Of a DNA stretch of 64,000 nt, positions 32,280 through 45,100 are shown in pieces. How positions within the stretch are numbered: the stretch's first letter is position 1; each line of letters begins with the position of its first letter. The position numbers were made by a program, and so were the translations under genes. Source of the stretch: Dipetalonema caudispina (Eukaryota > Nematoda > Chromadorea > Rhabditida > Onchocercidae); assembly GCA_013365325.1 (NCBI GenBank), contig JABVXV010000046.1:124001-188000 (forward strand). The letters run 5' to 3'. Under the pieces are notes generated by a model, which was given only the letters and a program-made list of their open reading frames with translations, was not told where the DNA came from and ran no database searches.

Positions 32280-35200
32280 GGTTACATCCTTATATCTTCA
32301 CTACAAATGAACACAACAAACTACGGTCAATACAATGTGACCCCTACTTACCCATCACTTCCACTTCCCATTCCTCCACACAAATCCATCCACCCATCCA
32401 TCTTACTATATAATTTAGACTCTCTGGCGAGATGCCAGTAACAACAACACCACCCATTCTAAGACACAAACAACGTTCAACAGCACAGCTGATTGCTTTA
32501 TTCAACTCTACTCTAAGCTTGTTCTTCTGTAGTCACTTAATGGCAATGCAAGAGAGCCAAGAAGAGATTGTCAGACCAGATGATCTGCTCGAAGTGATGG
32601 TAAAGTGTTGTCGTAGCTAATTCCTTCAAAAGAAGTTCTTCCGCCCAGCAATCACGTCTGTCATCAAGTTTCATATGTGAATTAAGCAAGTATCTACTAT
32701 TTTATGAAGGTTCATTATCATGCAAGCGTCGATTTCATCGCAAATTGCACTCCCAATTGTGTGAGAGATAGTTTAAAAATAAACATTATATCTGATTAGG
32801 GGCTGAGAAATATTTAACTACCTGGAGGCAACTATTGAAACTTTCATTTTCACAACAGGGCAATATCTACATATTCATAACATTTAAAGAAATGATGAGG
32901 TTTCCAAATTGCAAAAATTGAAATTCTTTGTGACTAATTAAACTAGAAGCGCACTTCGATTTCATATCCATCATTTCATGACAATATCAGTGCAGAACTT
33001 CTAGTTTTGTGCTATCAATGGTAATCCATCTGGATTGTAATGCGACTGTAAGATGGGACTCGAGAAATAATCCAAAATTTCTGTTTCCATTGATTGCTCG
33101 ACTTTATAATCAAACATATTATTCCAGGGCCTTTAGTAACGGTGGAATTTAAAATGACAGCGCAACTTTTCGGAATAAAACATTTTACTTCGTCCAAGAT
33201 AAAAAGACCAAATTCCCGTCTTAGGAAAAAACCCATCATCTGCACTTATTATTTTTTTCGCACTACTTATTCCTCTTGTCATAGAGCGGTGACCTATCTA
33301 CCCAAAAAATTTCAAATAATTCATTAAAATTTGGTCTGTTGAAAAATGTTTTACAACAAGAAACAGGATTTCCATTTATTCCATATTATATTGTTCAACA
33401 AATTTCCGGCTGAACAATCCAATACAACCCTGAATGAAATACATCTGCAGAGAATATTGCTGCTAAAAATATGTCCCTCATATGTGAGGTACTTCCAAAC
33501 ACTTCTGAAATACAGTTGCGAAATTTTAAGTAATCAATTTACTTCGATAAGTGATCAGTTATTAGCTAGCCATGGAAACCGTCACTTCAAGCAATCCTCT
33601 CTATATCAGACACATTGCATAAGAAAAAATGACCTAGCATTTCCAGGTCAAAATATAGAAATTGATTATCGCTCGGACTAAACTAGAAGTTTTCGAAGAT
33701 TTCAAAATTTATGATTTCAATATCTCATTATTAAATAGAACTGGGAAATTCCAACTACACAAACAATCGCAGGAAAGTTAGAAAAAAAGAAAACTGTGCC
33801 AATTTTGCATAAAGACATGAAATGCAACCAACGATTTCTGTCGCAACCAATAAATTCAAGTCGAAAGTCTTTTTGCGTAGCATGGGAGTATTTTTAAAAA
33901 ACTATGTTAACACCTAAATCCGGAAGAGACATTGACAGACTTTATGAATATTATTTCGAATTATTAAATTGAAGTTTGGATCCATATTTTCTCCATTTTT
34001 ACACTTGACCGTTTAAAAATATTGACCAACTGTCATCACGTCTGCTAGAATTACCACTTTTCTAAACGTGATTTAGCTGTCACGATTTCTGAAACTACCC
34101 TAACACAGAAATACTTGACAGGTAGAATAAGCCAGGCAGTTTCAAAGCTGAATATCATCTGATGATGGTATGAAAACTACCAAAACACATTTTGTCAACG
34201 TCATTTTATTAAACATTTTGGAGAGAAGCGAAATCAGAATAGAAGTACATATGATGAAAACTAGAAGAATTATCAAACGAACAACTGACCGTAGAAATTA
34301 CAATTTTCCCTCACAAGAAATTTTTACGAAGAACACTTTATGATGTTTCAAATGAACAGTGGCTAAACAACGCTCAAAAAAGGAATTTGTTTTTGCAGGT
34401 AGAGAGAATCATACTGGTGGTTTAAGCTATTGCGTCAAAACTATCTGCGTATAAAGCAATAACAAGCAACAGCAATGAACAATCCCAACTGCTATATTCT
34501 ACACGCATTTTTCCAAACAATAGCTGTTCTGCATCGGTCTCCAAACCCATGAAAGTGGTAAAATTTAGTGAAATCATACAAAACAAAACATCTTAACAAC
34601 AAATATGCACATATTCCGTATCGCGGCAATGAATCCAGCAGGCAAAAAATGGAAAAGCGAGGAACTCACGAAAAAAGCCAAAGCCAAGAAAAAATTAAAA
34701 GAAAATATGAAATGAAAAATTCCCGCATTCAAATTCCTATTAAAAAAAAAAATAACAGCTGGAAGTTGCAGCATAAAAAAAGAAGAAACACAAAAAAAAT
34801 CCTGTTTACAAAGCTGTGCCTTTTCAATTGACAAATACATCAACCACAGAATGTTGAATCGTTTCAAGTCAGGAATTGAAATTTCACGACGGTGCCCTCT
34901 TTTTATTGAAACACCTCCTTCAAAATATCACTTTTCTTTTTCGCTTCCTCATATTTCAATTTTCGAGGAAGTAGTTAAATCACTCGTTCGTCCAAATACA
35001 CGCAAAATTTTCCTGAACTGCAGCATCGATAACAACAACTAAGAAAAAACCTCAGAGCAGGTGATACCAGGTAGAGCATGAATGACATCAAAAATGAATA
35101 CAGTGCAAGGAAAAGCAAACTGACACAAACCGAAAAAAAACGTTATTCACCTTTTGTCTATTTTAACAAACGAATGTTTCTAAAAGTAATCTGATAAAGA

Positions 35201-36986
35201 AAAGAAAACAAATTACGAGGTAGAGTATTTTTATAACACAATGCCAAAGAAATATAAACATACCTCAACGATTTTCTACAAAAACAATCTAACAACATCC
35301 GTAACAGCACTGCCTCAGGAAATAGTCATCACGAAGTGATCACAAAAATATGTTAATCGATTAGATTTTCAGATTATCACAGCCATGATTTTGCAATTTT
35401 GTGTCTAAGAATCGCTACAGAAACATTTCATTCGGCTGGTTGCTTCATCTTTTTGTGCTCTCCATTTCCCAAACAACCCAAGACCATAATCTTGGAACTG
35501 CAATAGGAAGTAGCACTGAAGGATCAGCTTCCACACTAAGCTCTACTTACTTAGTACACGTCAACTTCTAGTTTTAGAATTAGAATCGTACTCTGACCTT
35601 CAGAAGTAATTCGTAACAACAACTTCCCGGCATATGATAGAAACTTTTAAAAAAGACCAAAACATGAAATGACTACAGCATGTTTTATGTGTAACGGACA
35701 CGAATTATTAAATTCCTTTTTTTTTTTACATATAAACGATTTTTTTTTTAAATTTTGCACATTATTTGAACAAAAATCTGTGATTCTTCTGGCACCATAT
35801 AAAATTCTCAGAAACATATAAGGAATACTCAAGAAGTGCATACAGGGAATTTCCGACCAATCATCCTTAGGACAAACGAATGAAAAGATATATTCTATAT
35901 GTATATCATAGATACTCATATTCAGGTAAAACCAAAAAAGTAAACCAAATATAGTGTTTAGGAAGAGTCGGTTGGTGCTAATATGCATATTAGCTTAGTA
36001 CCAACTGAAATCCAGCTTCTGTGCCAGGAAAATTCATTTTCTAAGCTGTACAAACAAAAATCGTGATATCGCTTCACTAACTGTGTACTACAAATTAATC
36101 CCATGAGAAATATGTCAAAATTGAGGTATTTGCAACGCGTGAAATGAACTGAAAACAGGATACGAGTCACCAAAAATGGCATGATAATCACTACAATGTG
36201 TCACCTTTTCTATGCACATTGTTGCAGCGTGCAGTTGATTGGAAAATTTGCTACAGTATAGATGCAAGGAGATGAAAAAAAAAACTAAGATGACATTACA
36301 AAATGTAGGTAATCATATCATGTCTTATTGCAGTGGTTCTGACTCCGTCTCCAAATCGACGACAGTATTCAACCCTTCCAAGCAGAGTAGCAAACATTCC
36401 TTCTAGCAACTAAGGTATGTATGCACGTTGTGCAACTAACTCACCCGTTTCATGTGGTAAACGAAGAAGAAAAGATGAGTAAATGAAGGATGTCTCGTTC
36501 TTTAAAAAAAAAAATCTACGCTTCATTCTAGTGCTCAGTTTCTCATTATATTCTTGAAACAGTATCAGCCGGGTTCCGCCCGGTTGATACATCACACTTT
36601 TTAATGAGATTTATAATTCAAATACCTTATCTTATTTCAATAAGGACAGAGAAGCCACTAAAACATGGGACAGCAGCATATTGGAATTCTGCATCCTGAT
36701 TCAAAACTTCATAATATCGAATAACCTTTCTGAATAATCTAGAAGAGATGCACAAGAAGCCTTATGTCTGAATAACAATAAACTCCTTGACTTTTAAGAT
36801 ACATTTGTCATAATCGATTAAGCTAAATAGAAGTCATCAGAAATAACATTTTTCAAGTCAGTTTTTCAACTTAAAAATGTTTCAGAGTTACGATGGAGAG
36901 CGAACACTACTCTAGAACGCAAGTAATTGTGGCGAAGTGACAGGATGGTACTGTGGAGGAAACTCATCCATTCGCCGCATGAAAGC
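32280..36986. other. Region between aak-2 start and daf-16 stop
   Basis: About 4.7 kb of AT-rich DNA that should hold the daf-16 3' UTR (right side) and the aak-2 promoter (left side). No coding exon with family similarity was found. A GC-rich hairpin lies at 36,562-36,590, listed separately. Confidence 0.6.
36562..36590. other. GC-rich hairpin downstream of the daf-16 stop
   Basis: Two 12-base arms (GTATCAGCCGGG and CCCGGTTGATAC) flank a 5-base loop. The stem is complete except for one G/T position, which pairs as G-U if the plus strand is transcribed and mismatches as A/C on the minus strand. It sits about 400 bases past the daf-16 stop, so it may lie in the 3' UTR. Confidence 0.5.
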
Positions 36987-39900
36987 CTAAATATTGTCGA
37001 AACTTAGTTGACTACCAGCAGACTGAGACAATTCATGACGAATAACAGCTTCCATGTTTTCCACTTCCATCAGCGGTTGATCAGGAAGTGCTAGATTTTC
37101 CAAATCCATAGGTAAAGCCGCTGTGTTACCACTAAATGATTGCTGCACAGCACAGCTTATTGAAGGATGAACACTGACAGGGATCACATTTGAGTGCATC
37201 CAATTTGATGAGACAATACCAGCGCTTCCAGTTGAGTAGCTACTATTGTATGGTACCCTAAAACAATAACTCAGAGATCATTGAATGTTAGTGAATGTTA
37301 GCCAGTTTACTTCAGCGTAACATTAAATATTGTCACCAAGTACCATTCTATTCATTCTAAAGGTTACAAATTAGTAATCTAGATCTTTAGAAAAATCAAA
37401 GTCTTAATTTTCTTTTATGCTATGTTTTCGGCAGAATTGCTCTATTTATACAATAACTAATTATATATATATATAAAATTAACATCAATGCAGAACCTAT
37501 GAATACACAAATATATTCATTTCCAGAACATTCTCAATCAATATAAATGACAAAAACTATCTACCCCTGTTGATTCGGTATCCTATTCTGTATAAGATGT
37601 GTTCGCAACAACGGATTCTGAATGTTTTGAACACCTCGCACAACATCCAGTTCGTGATAAGATGGCGGTGGCTGAACACTATTTTCGGTCTGAATTAGAT
37701 TGCATCAGAATGAACATTTCAAAGAATCTACTATATGCTGAACTAAAGTGAAAGAAAGAAAAGGGTAAAATGAAGGCAGAGGAAAATATAGAGTCATTTA
37801 CCTAGTGAATTTATTCATCTATAAGAAAAAATGCATAATACCCTGCTGGATGATGGTTCGGTTTTAATATGAGCGATCAAGTTGGAGGAAGCTGGTGCAC
37901 TGCTACCGTTCAACATCGGATTAGCCATGGGCCTGTGAAATGCTGGACTGTCGCTCTGATTTAAATTCATCTGCAAAATGACAAAATGAAATCGAGCACA
38001 AAAGAATATGGACTGCGACTATCTTATCTCTTCGGTGTTAAATCAAGATATATGTTTGTACTTGAAGTTTCATTAGCCTTGCAATATTTCGTAATTGATG
38101 TATGAAACTATGATAGAACTAGTCCAAAATATACAAAGTAGTGTGTTCTAGCTTAAAATTACTTCATTGGTGCGATCCAAGATATCATGGGGCATGGCAC
38201 TAGCAGCCTCAACAAAAGGTGGAAAATCGAAACTATCGAAGTTTTCGTAATTCTCTATCATCGATGGCGATACGCGTGATGATGAACCGGACAATGAAAG
38301 GTTCGACTGGGTGCGAGAACTGAAACGATAACTAAAGCCATAATATCAAATCTTTTTTTCAGAAGATAGGAAGAACTTATATTCTATGTAGTGGTAAGTA
38401 GCAACAGAAGAAATGATAAAGCCTTCATGTCATTTTTTGTGTTAAAAGTCGGCTAACAGAAGATAAAATTCAGTTATAAGAAGTTCAAAAAATGCAATGT
38501 TGTAAATGATTGAATAAGATTATCTTAAATAACTCTTATGAAATTAAATTCTCCTAAAGTCTATACTGAAAAGCAAAAGCAATAATGTTTACCGGAAAGG
38601 TTCAAAATTCGATGAATCTTCTTCACCAGCATACAACTCACGACTCAGCACTGATGCCTGAAAAAAGCGAGGAATGAAAAATATCATTTTTAGCAAAATT
38701 TCGAAATTTCTAATCAAAGCGAAGAATTTCACCTTTTGGTCATAATATGTCAATGTTGTTGTATGTGAGTTCTATATTCCTTTTTTTATAATTAGTAAAT
38801 GTAACTTTCCACATTTTCAATAACTAAGTACCTGTGAACCAACAATCGAGCTACCAGCGCTGTGCAATGTGCCACCGCCAGCACCTGCGCGCATTTCCAT
38901 CACCTTCTTACGGGCACCTCGTCGTTTTTTGTCCATCGCTACCTTAAATGTGGATTTGTTGTAACTTGCGAAAAGCAAAATTTAAAGCAATTATGATCTT
39001 CACCAAATCTTAGGGACAAAACCTAATATAAAAACAAGATCGCTCGATACCTACTTCGCATTATTTGTTGCAGAACAGTTTCTTATTGCAAAATCTAATT
39101 AAATGCTGAAGATTATCCAAGACATTATTCAAAAATGCTTTATATTTATAATATAAAGATACGGTATGGAAGAAAATCTCAGGACAGTTCCAAGAAAAAA
39201 CATGGCCAGTGCATCAGGCATCTGAAAATTAAGATCACTGTGCTAACAAGTGGTGTGCTTGTTAGCAGAGTGGTCTTAGTTTTCAGATTTTATGTAAACT
39301 CAACATAAGTCGTCACATCGTAAAAAAGTGAAGAAGCTACTTCCTATAATCTTCACATTACTACTTCAAGGTCTGAACATGCGTAAGCATAGATGCCTTT
39401 ACGACGCTGTTATAGGCCCATAAATTCCTTATGGTAATGCGACAGGCTATTTAATGTGAATGAAGGTGGATCTTCTTGCGTTTGAAATAATTGTGAAAAA
39501 AACATTCTAATTCCAGATGAACGAACTCCTTCTGAATATGGTCGTATATGGTCAAGTTACTACATAAAGTACCGTAATGAAACGCAATATCAGCGTCAAT
39601 AAGTGTCAAAATAATATAGGCAACAAGCAATAACAATGCGGTACGGAAGACATTATTTCCTTGACACCGATAAAAAGAAACAAATTTAGTGGTAAAAATT
39701 TTGCCACAAAGGGGAAGGGCGGATAACAGTGTTGAAGGAACTGAATTTAATAAGTAACTATAAGCCAACCGTAGTGCTTAATATATGAGCAGAAGGTAGC
39801 ATCGGAAAGCCAATTATATTCTCTACGCAATTCGCACTCTTATTTTAAAAGATATTCTTGCTAATTTTTTCTCTTTTCCAAATCATCAGTCTACTGGCTG

Positions 39901-42171
39901 ATCGAAATTCTTTAGCAAGATGTACTTTCTGCTTTATATGTTTCGAAAAAATATTGCATTCTAAATGTCTTAAGTCTATTTTCCTCCCTTTTTCCTATCG
40001 TTAACGTATATTATGTCATTCTAAAAAATCTGATCGTTGTTCTTGGGTCAAATAAAGCTTCCGATCCTAAATATCGTTGAATTAAGAGAAAAGAGAATCT
40101 TAGAAAAAAAGATGAAAATCGAACCAAACATGTGCATTTGTGGGATGTAAAAAGCATATACAATTCTATAAGACACAAAGCATCACTGCATTATATCTTT
40201 CCTTTATAAAACAGATAAAAAATGGTCTTCCCAAAAAAAATTAACTTTATGAAAATGAAAACTGTAACGATGCATACTTTTGTAGTTGTCTCAAGTGTTG
40301 CAGATCGCTGTCTTCGCGGATTCCTACCTGGTTTCGCATCCGGATTAATCACCCACCACGAACTCTTTCCAGCACCTTCATTCTGTATCCGCATGAAGCG
40401 ACTGTGTAAAGAAAGGTTATGCCGGATTGAATTCTGCAAAGACTATGACAAATACAGTGATTTAACCATTTCCATTATATTTATTAATTAAAATCCGATT
40501 TGCCTGAAATTTGAAATATGGACCTATAAAGTATAAAATAGTTAAGCTTTCATAAATTTTCTAGTAAAGAGCTGAAAGAAGTGGAATCACGGCACAGGAA
40601 AGTATAAGTTGTGTAGATTATTTATCTCATTAAAAGCCTTGCTCATTACACTCCAGGCAAAGTGAAGGACCAAATATTACTGATATCTGCATAGTTTAAC
40701 AAACACGATCTTTATACTTTAAGCTTCATGAATTGCACAACTTTTTTCAATTAGGTTTATGGAATGCAAGAGAACTCTAACCTTCGGAAAAAAAAATGAT
40801 AGGCATTATAAATCCAAAAGAGCTTTATGTTCACATTGAAGTTTAAACTCTCATTGAAAAATAATAAATGAATTCGTGATATCAACAATCAGATAACAAG
40901 ACAGATTCAACATCTTCAAAGTAAAAAGAATTTGAAACTAAACAAAATTCTACCTTCCACCCTGCTGATTGTTCCTGACTTGTACGACTGCCAAAATATG
41001 GTACATTCGACGCAAACCAGTTGTAAATTTCGCTCAATCTCATGCGACCGTGAAAAGTACTCTTCAACGCTCTAACGATCAAGTCTGAGTAACTTTCTGC
41101 ACCCCAAGGATTCGGTTTCTTTATACTAATAAGACCATTTAACCGTTTCCTGACCCGTTTTCTCTTAACCGGTTTTCGTTCTCTATGATCTTCTGGACCC
41201 TTCTCAACCGATCCTTCGGCAGTACCTGTATGTAAAGTGAAGTATGGTACAGGAGCACCCAAATCTGTAACAGCAGGTGCTAATACCTGAGAAGTGGCAC
41301 AGCTCCTTGGGATATGAGATGCCGAACAAGTAGTGTTGTTGAGAGTACCTGAACATGGCAAAGACTTAATGATAGACATGCTATTATCGTTCGCTGATCG
41401 TGGTCCTGAGTCGGATGTTGTATGTGGATCAACGGGTGCCATGGTTAAATTCTGAACTGAACCACCAATAATACGTGCTGGTGAGGAAATCGGATTGCCT
41501 GAGAGGTTTTCGCCTGAACTAGTCAGAGAGAGCACTCCTGATGTGTTCTCTGCTACTGAAACGAATTTTAAAACCGACAACTGTCCACAACCATTGGTTG
41601 GAGCGATGTTTTGACTCGCGTTAAGAGTGGAATGTGATATTGCTTGAGGTTGAGTTTGTGCTGGTGGTGAATGCGGCAGTGATAGTGCCGGTAAAGCATT
41701 TGTAACATGTTGACTTAGGTTCTGTTCAGAAAAGTGAGACACACTTGGGTAAGATGCTGCAGCATTCGATTTCATATTGTCCATGTTTGGGGTTGAAAGT
41801 CGCATGTCACTCTGTGTCCGAAATGGAACCTTCTTTGAATATAGGATAATGCTTTGTTTTTCTTTGCTAAACCCAATTTTTGAAGCTGGTTCTGATTCTT
41901 GGCCACAGTTTGGTTCTGGAATCAAGCTAAGATTCGACTTCAATGCCTCAGTTAGACTTGTACTGGAAGTAGCACTGATATTTGCGCTAGATTCATGAGA
42001 CAGTAAAGCCGGTGTATATCCTCTCGGTGACAAGCCTGGATCTTCTGTCCCAATCGCAACGGCACCCAGTTCAAGATGAACTAACTGGCGCTCAGGCCAA
42101 GTATGTGAGCGACCACGTTGTTCAAACTCTGAGTAATCATCCAAGTTCAGTTCTGAATCTTTTGCTTCCAT
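36987..42171 (-). CDS. daf-16: FOXO transcription factor DAF-16, isoform b type
   Basis: The second isoform starts inside the long intron of isoform a. It uses one large exon, 42171-40954 (406 codons), and then the same seven exons from 40433 to 36987, giving 743 residues. Residues 19-26 are RGRSHTWP, the AKT site of C. elegans DAF-16b (Thr24). Residues 30-325 are Ser/Thr/Asn/Pro-rich with no recognised domain; this part is clearly longer than in the C. elegans protein. A basic stretch ([11 protein letters not shown]) precedes the b-type forkhead half [15 protein letters not shown] at 351. The exon ends at SAGWK|gtagaa, as in isoform a. Met at 42171 is chosen because it precedes the conserved N-terminus; the open frame continues upstream to 42273, but an acceptor (TTATAG) lies 19 bases before this Met. 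A separate promoter is inferred. Confidence 0.92.
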
Positions 42172-45100
42172 TGTACCTTCTTCTAAGCAACTATAAGCGA
42201 AGTAAATCCTGGGAAGCCTTACAATAAGAAAAGACAATACAGAAAGTTTTGCTTTTAGGCGTGATGCCACCACAGTAACAGAAACTGTTGACAGTGAAAT
42301 AAATTATCGCTCGTATAAAAGTGACGTCCACCGCTAGAATATAAATGATATATGCAAAGATTATTTCAGTGAAATCCCAAAATCCGACCCCGAATGAAGA
42401 ACGGAATATATGGCAAAGCACATCAATAAAAAGAGAAAATTTGGAATGTGTAGTAGAGAAAGTGCGCCGATAGGTAGAGTGACCTTCGGCCGCTCGATAA
42501 CGGTTAGCGTTCTGGTCGAGATGCTACTGATGAATAGGGGTATGTCCAACGGGACGATCCGCTGGTCACTTGATGGTGTACAGCAACTCTTCTACCCTTT
42601 GGTCGAGTCCTGGTCCGTTGACCCTTCTTCTTAATGTCCGATAGACCTCCCTCCATTTCTCACCAGAGCAATCCCTCCTCGTATGTCCAACAAGCAAAAC
42701 AGTGAAGAGAGAGAAATGGAGCAAAGGAGAAGAAGCAGTTTTCGGTATTCATTAGCGGAGAGTTCAGAGAAGAAGACAAAAACAAATGACCAAAAAAGCG
42801 AAAGAAGTGAAAGAGTTAGAGTGAGGGAAGTTGAACCTTGCAAGGGTATGAAAGTGACATGAAGGTATTAAGTTGAAGAGCAAATGCGTGATCGAAGGGG
42901 ACAAACGAAGTTTTGTAAGATATCCAAGAAATTTGTTATCTACCTTTAGGAGCGATTACATAGTCGTCAACCTACAACACTTGAAGAATCATACTGCCAG
43001 ACCGGATGGTCATACGGCCTGCCTCTCTTTGGCTCTATCTCTACCACCGGGCCACTTTTTAACCACGATATCTACAGGAACCAATGCTTTCACTAACAGA
43101 ATAAACGAATTCATTAAATCCCACAATATATCAAACTTGTCGAATCTGTCTGCTGATCACCTACTGTTCATACATTTGCATATGTAATCGAAACTGACTA
43201 GCCAATATGAGAATGAAGGTATGTCTTCAAAACTTCATCTTAATGCTTGATTATCAAAGTTTTAGGAATGCATCTTACGTTGTAATTATTTCATTCTTTC
43301 ACTGCACATTCATTCGCTTCTTAATTTTTGATTAAAAAGAAAAGTAAGACAGCAATGCAGACGAACTAATGAGGATTATCTGAGAACATCATAGATATAG
43401 GAAAGACAAGCTGCGAGGCAAATCGTTACTACATCTTATCGATTGTTGAAAGTAAAAAGGAGAGGGAGAAAGTCTATTCAAAGCTTTCGCATCACTGAAT
43501 AACCAATAATTTGAAAGAACAACCCATACTTACAGTTTTTAAAACCATATCAGTTATATTCTTTACTTGCACTTGAACAAACTGAAATTTAACTTCGAAA
43601 TTTAAATCCCATAATTAATAGAATGTTCTATTTTCTAAATATTAATTTTATAATTTCCAGAAACATTTCCTTCCTATCCTCTCTCCATTAAATTTCGAAA
43701 CTGTAAACAGATCAGTCAAGTTTCATCTGCAATATTCTATGGTCCCCGTTATTTCAAATTCCTTGTCATTCCGGAGGCTGACAGTAAATCGAAATCATTT
43801 CCATCGAAGGTTACATTTGTCATATGTTAAAATATTAACGAGTGTGTATTGGGTTGTGTGACTCATCTCTTTTCCCAGCTGATGACTGTACAAAGTAGCA
43901 GCAGCTGCTGCGTCACTCAGATCAGTAATAAATTGATAAATAGCAATACCAAAAGTATGCAATAAAGCAGGTTCCCATCTCTATTTTAAACTACACTTTA
44001 CGTCACGCTGATCAACCATTCAAAACATGGAACTAATTCGCACGATGAGATAGATTATTTTTCAAGGTTATGGGTCTCCTTATTAGCGAAATTGAAAAAG
44101 AGTCGTGCATGCCTAGCTAAACGGTATCAGATCGTTTTATTTAGTTGCACTTTTGTAGGTATAAAAGATGGAGATTGAAGGAAGTCTCTCACATGCAACA
44201 GCTGGCTTGACCTTAACTCAACCAACAATTTCATCTTTTTATTCCAATGCGTAAGTGTGTAGCTAATAACAGGAGTGTACTCCCAATCATTAATGGTCTC
44301 TTAGCATACATACTACCAGTTCTCTCTTCCCTTTAACAAAAAGCCTGAACTTCACAACGAAAACCGATAGTCCTCTCCCTTTTTCATCAATCTATTTCTC
44401 AGCAATTTAGTGTCGCATCTCTCTTACTCTCCACTCTTCTCATTCCCTCAACTCAACTGGGAAGAGCTGATGAGAGACATTCACTTGGTTGTTATGATGA
44501 TGATGATGAGAGAAGGCACTGAATGTTATTTTGTGCTATATGTCCGTCCATAAAGCATCAAACATCATCGATTAAACGTTAAACTATGGGAATTGAATTT
44601 TGACAGACTAAAGGTTGGACAAGTTTGAGTTTGGGAATCAAAAAGCGATTTCAGATGAAAGAATTAGCAAGTAAGCAGAAATTATAGAATCAAAACATTA
44701 ACGACTCACTTATTCGAATCAGTTGAACCACTGAGTGTCAGTTATACACTTACAGATCTATATATCAATGCTATCTAAATAGACACTTATAGAATGACTA
44801 ATGTTGCGCGTCGGAGTTCCAACACTACAACATCGGTACTGCAGTCCATTGTAAGCTGCAACATAAAAGTCCACAAAAAAGTAATGGTTGAAGAAAGACA
44901 AACCTTCCAACCAGCAGAACTATTGGAATCACCTTTATCTCTGAAGTATGGAACATTCTGCACCATCCATTCATACACTATAAAAGGCATAACTCAGTAA
45001 CCGAATGAAAAAATAGAAAACAATATCACAATTCAATGGCTTTTAATACCTATTCAACAATCACGACGATAAAATGCAACTAATTCATAGTTCTACGGAA

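Noticed and set aside
35374..35395. TATCACAGCC, resembling the start of miR-2 family microRNAs
   Set aside because: The upstream sequence does not form the complementary arm of a hairpin.
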